Assembly: GCA_021851465.1 (NCBI GenBank)
Contig: JAJZDL010000120.1
Location: 1-9,006, forward strand
DNA from: Acidobacteriota bacterium
GTDB lineage: Bacteria > Acidobacteriota > Terriglobia > Terriglobales > Acidobacteriaceae
DNA length: 9,006 nucleotides
Direction of reading: 5' to 3'
A program made the position numbers and the translations under genes. Positions 8,457 to 9,006 of this stretch are shown one piece after another (position 1 is the stretch's first letter; each line of letters starts with the position of its first letter). Below the pieces are notes generated by a model. It saw only the letters and a list, made by a program, of their open reading frames with translations, searched no databases and was not told the DNA's origin.

Positions 8457-9006
8457 GACCGACGCAATAGACCGCGCTCGCGCCTCCCTCTCCGACCGCG
8501 CAGAACTCCCCGGCATGAGCCTCATGGAGCACCTCGAAGAGTTGCGCAAGCGCATCCTCAACTCGCTGAAGTTCCTCGGTGGAGGCTTCGTCGTCGGCTG
8601 GATCTTTCGCGTGCAGCTCTACGGCATCATCCAAAAGCCGCTCGACGATCTCCACCTCGGCCTCTACTACCAGCATCCCACCGACACAGTCAATCTCTAC
8701 ATCAAGACCGCCCTGGTCGCCGGCGTCATCCTCGCCAGCCCCTTCATCCTCTACCAGATCTGGCTCTTCATCTCCCCCGGCATGTATGCCAACGAGAAGA
8801 AGTACGTCTTTCCGTTCATGGTTTCTACCATGGCCCTCTTCCTCGGCGGTGCATGGTTCGGCTACCACTACGTCATCGAGAACGCCATCCGCGTCCTCAT
8901 CTTCGACTTCGGCAAGGGCTTCACTCCAATCCTTACCATAGACGAGTACACCGGCTTCTTTCTGGCCGTCGTCCTCGGCCTCGGCACCTGCTTCGAGCTG
9001 CCCATC
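8449..9006 (+). CDS. tatC: Twin-arginine translocase subunit TatC (5' part, cut by right window edge)
   Basis: 186 codons from the ATG at 8449, still open at the end of the window. The start has GAGG (8439-8442) 6 nt upstream and overlaps the preceding stop codon by 8 bp, which indicates translational coupling. The family signature is clear: MSLMEHLEELRKRI at about 24-37, a first membrane helix (about 43-58), a periplasmic loop, a second helix with SPFILYQIWLFISPGMYANEKK holding the conserved Glu, and a third helix near VSTMALFLGGAWFGYHYV. TatC is the core receptor that recognises the twin-arginine motif of substrates, together with TatB. About 60-80 C-terminal residues with the remaining membrane helices should lie beyond the window. 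The ferritin-like protein encoded at 422-1966 would be a client of this system. Confidence 0.95.
   Translation, partial: MDETDAIDRARASLSDRAELPGMSLMEHLEELRKRILNSLKFLGGGFVVGWIFRVQLYGIIQKPLDDLHLGLYYQHPTDTVNLYIKTALVAGVILASPFILYQIWLFISPGMYANEKKYVFPFMVSTMALFLGGAWFGYHYVIENAIRVLIFDFGKGFTPILTIDEYTGFFLAVVLGLGTCFELPI

Noticed and set aside
8041..8868. 275-codon minus-strand frame
   Set aside because: It is antisense to the TatA/B gene and tatC, both recognised by family motifs and linked by an 8-bp overlap.

Overview
The window is GC-rich, densely coding bacterial chromosome. The combination points to Acidobacteriota, probably Terriglobia/Acidobacteriaceae: a tandem pair of secreted ferritin-like proteins, a lipoprotein of the lactonase/YVTN propeller type, and a nadA leader that looks like the NAD+-I (nadA motif) riboswitch, a class reported from Acidobacteria. 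The assignment is inferred from gene content, not from a marker gene.

Layout. (1) Positions 1-1966, plus strand: the C-terminal end of one ferritin-like protein, then a complete paralogue with a Tat signal peptide and a large insertion. (2) Positions 1967-2247: a convergent intergenic region holding a strong hairpin terminator and a second nested inverted repeat. (3) Positions 2248-5768, minus strand: katG (catalase-peroxidase), its intrinsic terminator, and a beta-propeller lipoprotein downstream. (4) Positions 5769-5968: the katG upstream region, with a 14-bp sequence repeated at a 22-bp period and a degenerate repeat-like segment. (5) Positions 5969-7542, minus strand: nadA (quinolinate synthase) followed almost without a gap by a DUF2203 gene. 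(6) Positions 7543-7880: the divergent nadA/tat intergenic region, holding the riboswitch candidate on the minus strand and a near-leaderless promoter candidate for tat on the plus strand. (7) Positions 7881-9006, plus strand: a TatA/TatB-family gene overlapping tatC, which runs off the right edge.

How the parts relate. The Tat genes at the right encode the exporter type that the ferritin-like protein at the left needs, but they are far apart and probably independently expressed. KatG is a haem H2O2-detoxifying enzyme. nadA makes quinolinate for de novo NAD+ synthesis and appears to be controlled by NAD+ through its leader; the DUF2203 gene is likely translated from the same message. Most of the window is standard housekeeping content. 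The points most worth a second look are the nadA leader, the katG upstream repeat, and the domain insertion in the second ferritin-like protein.
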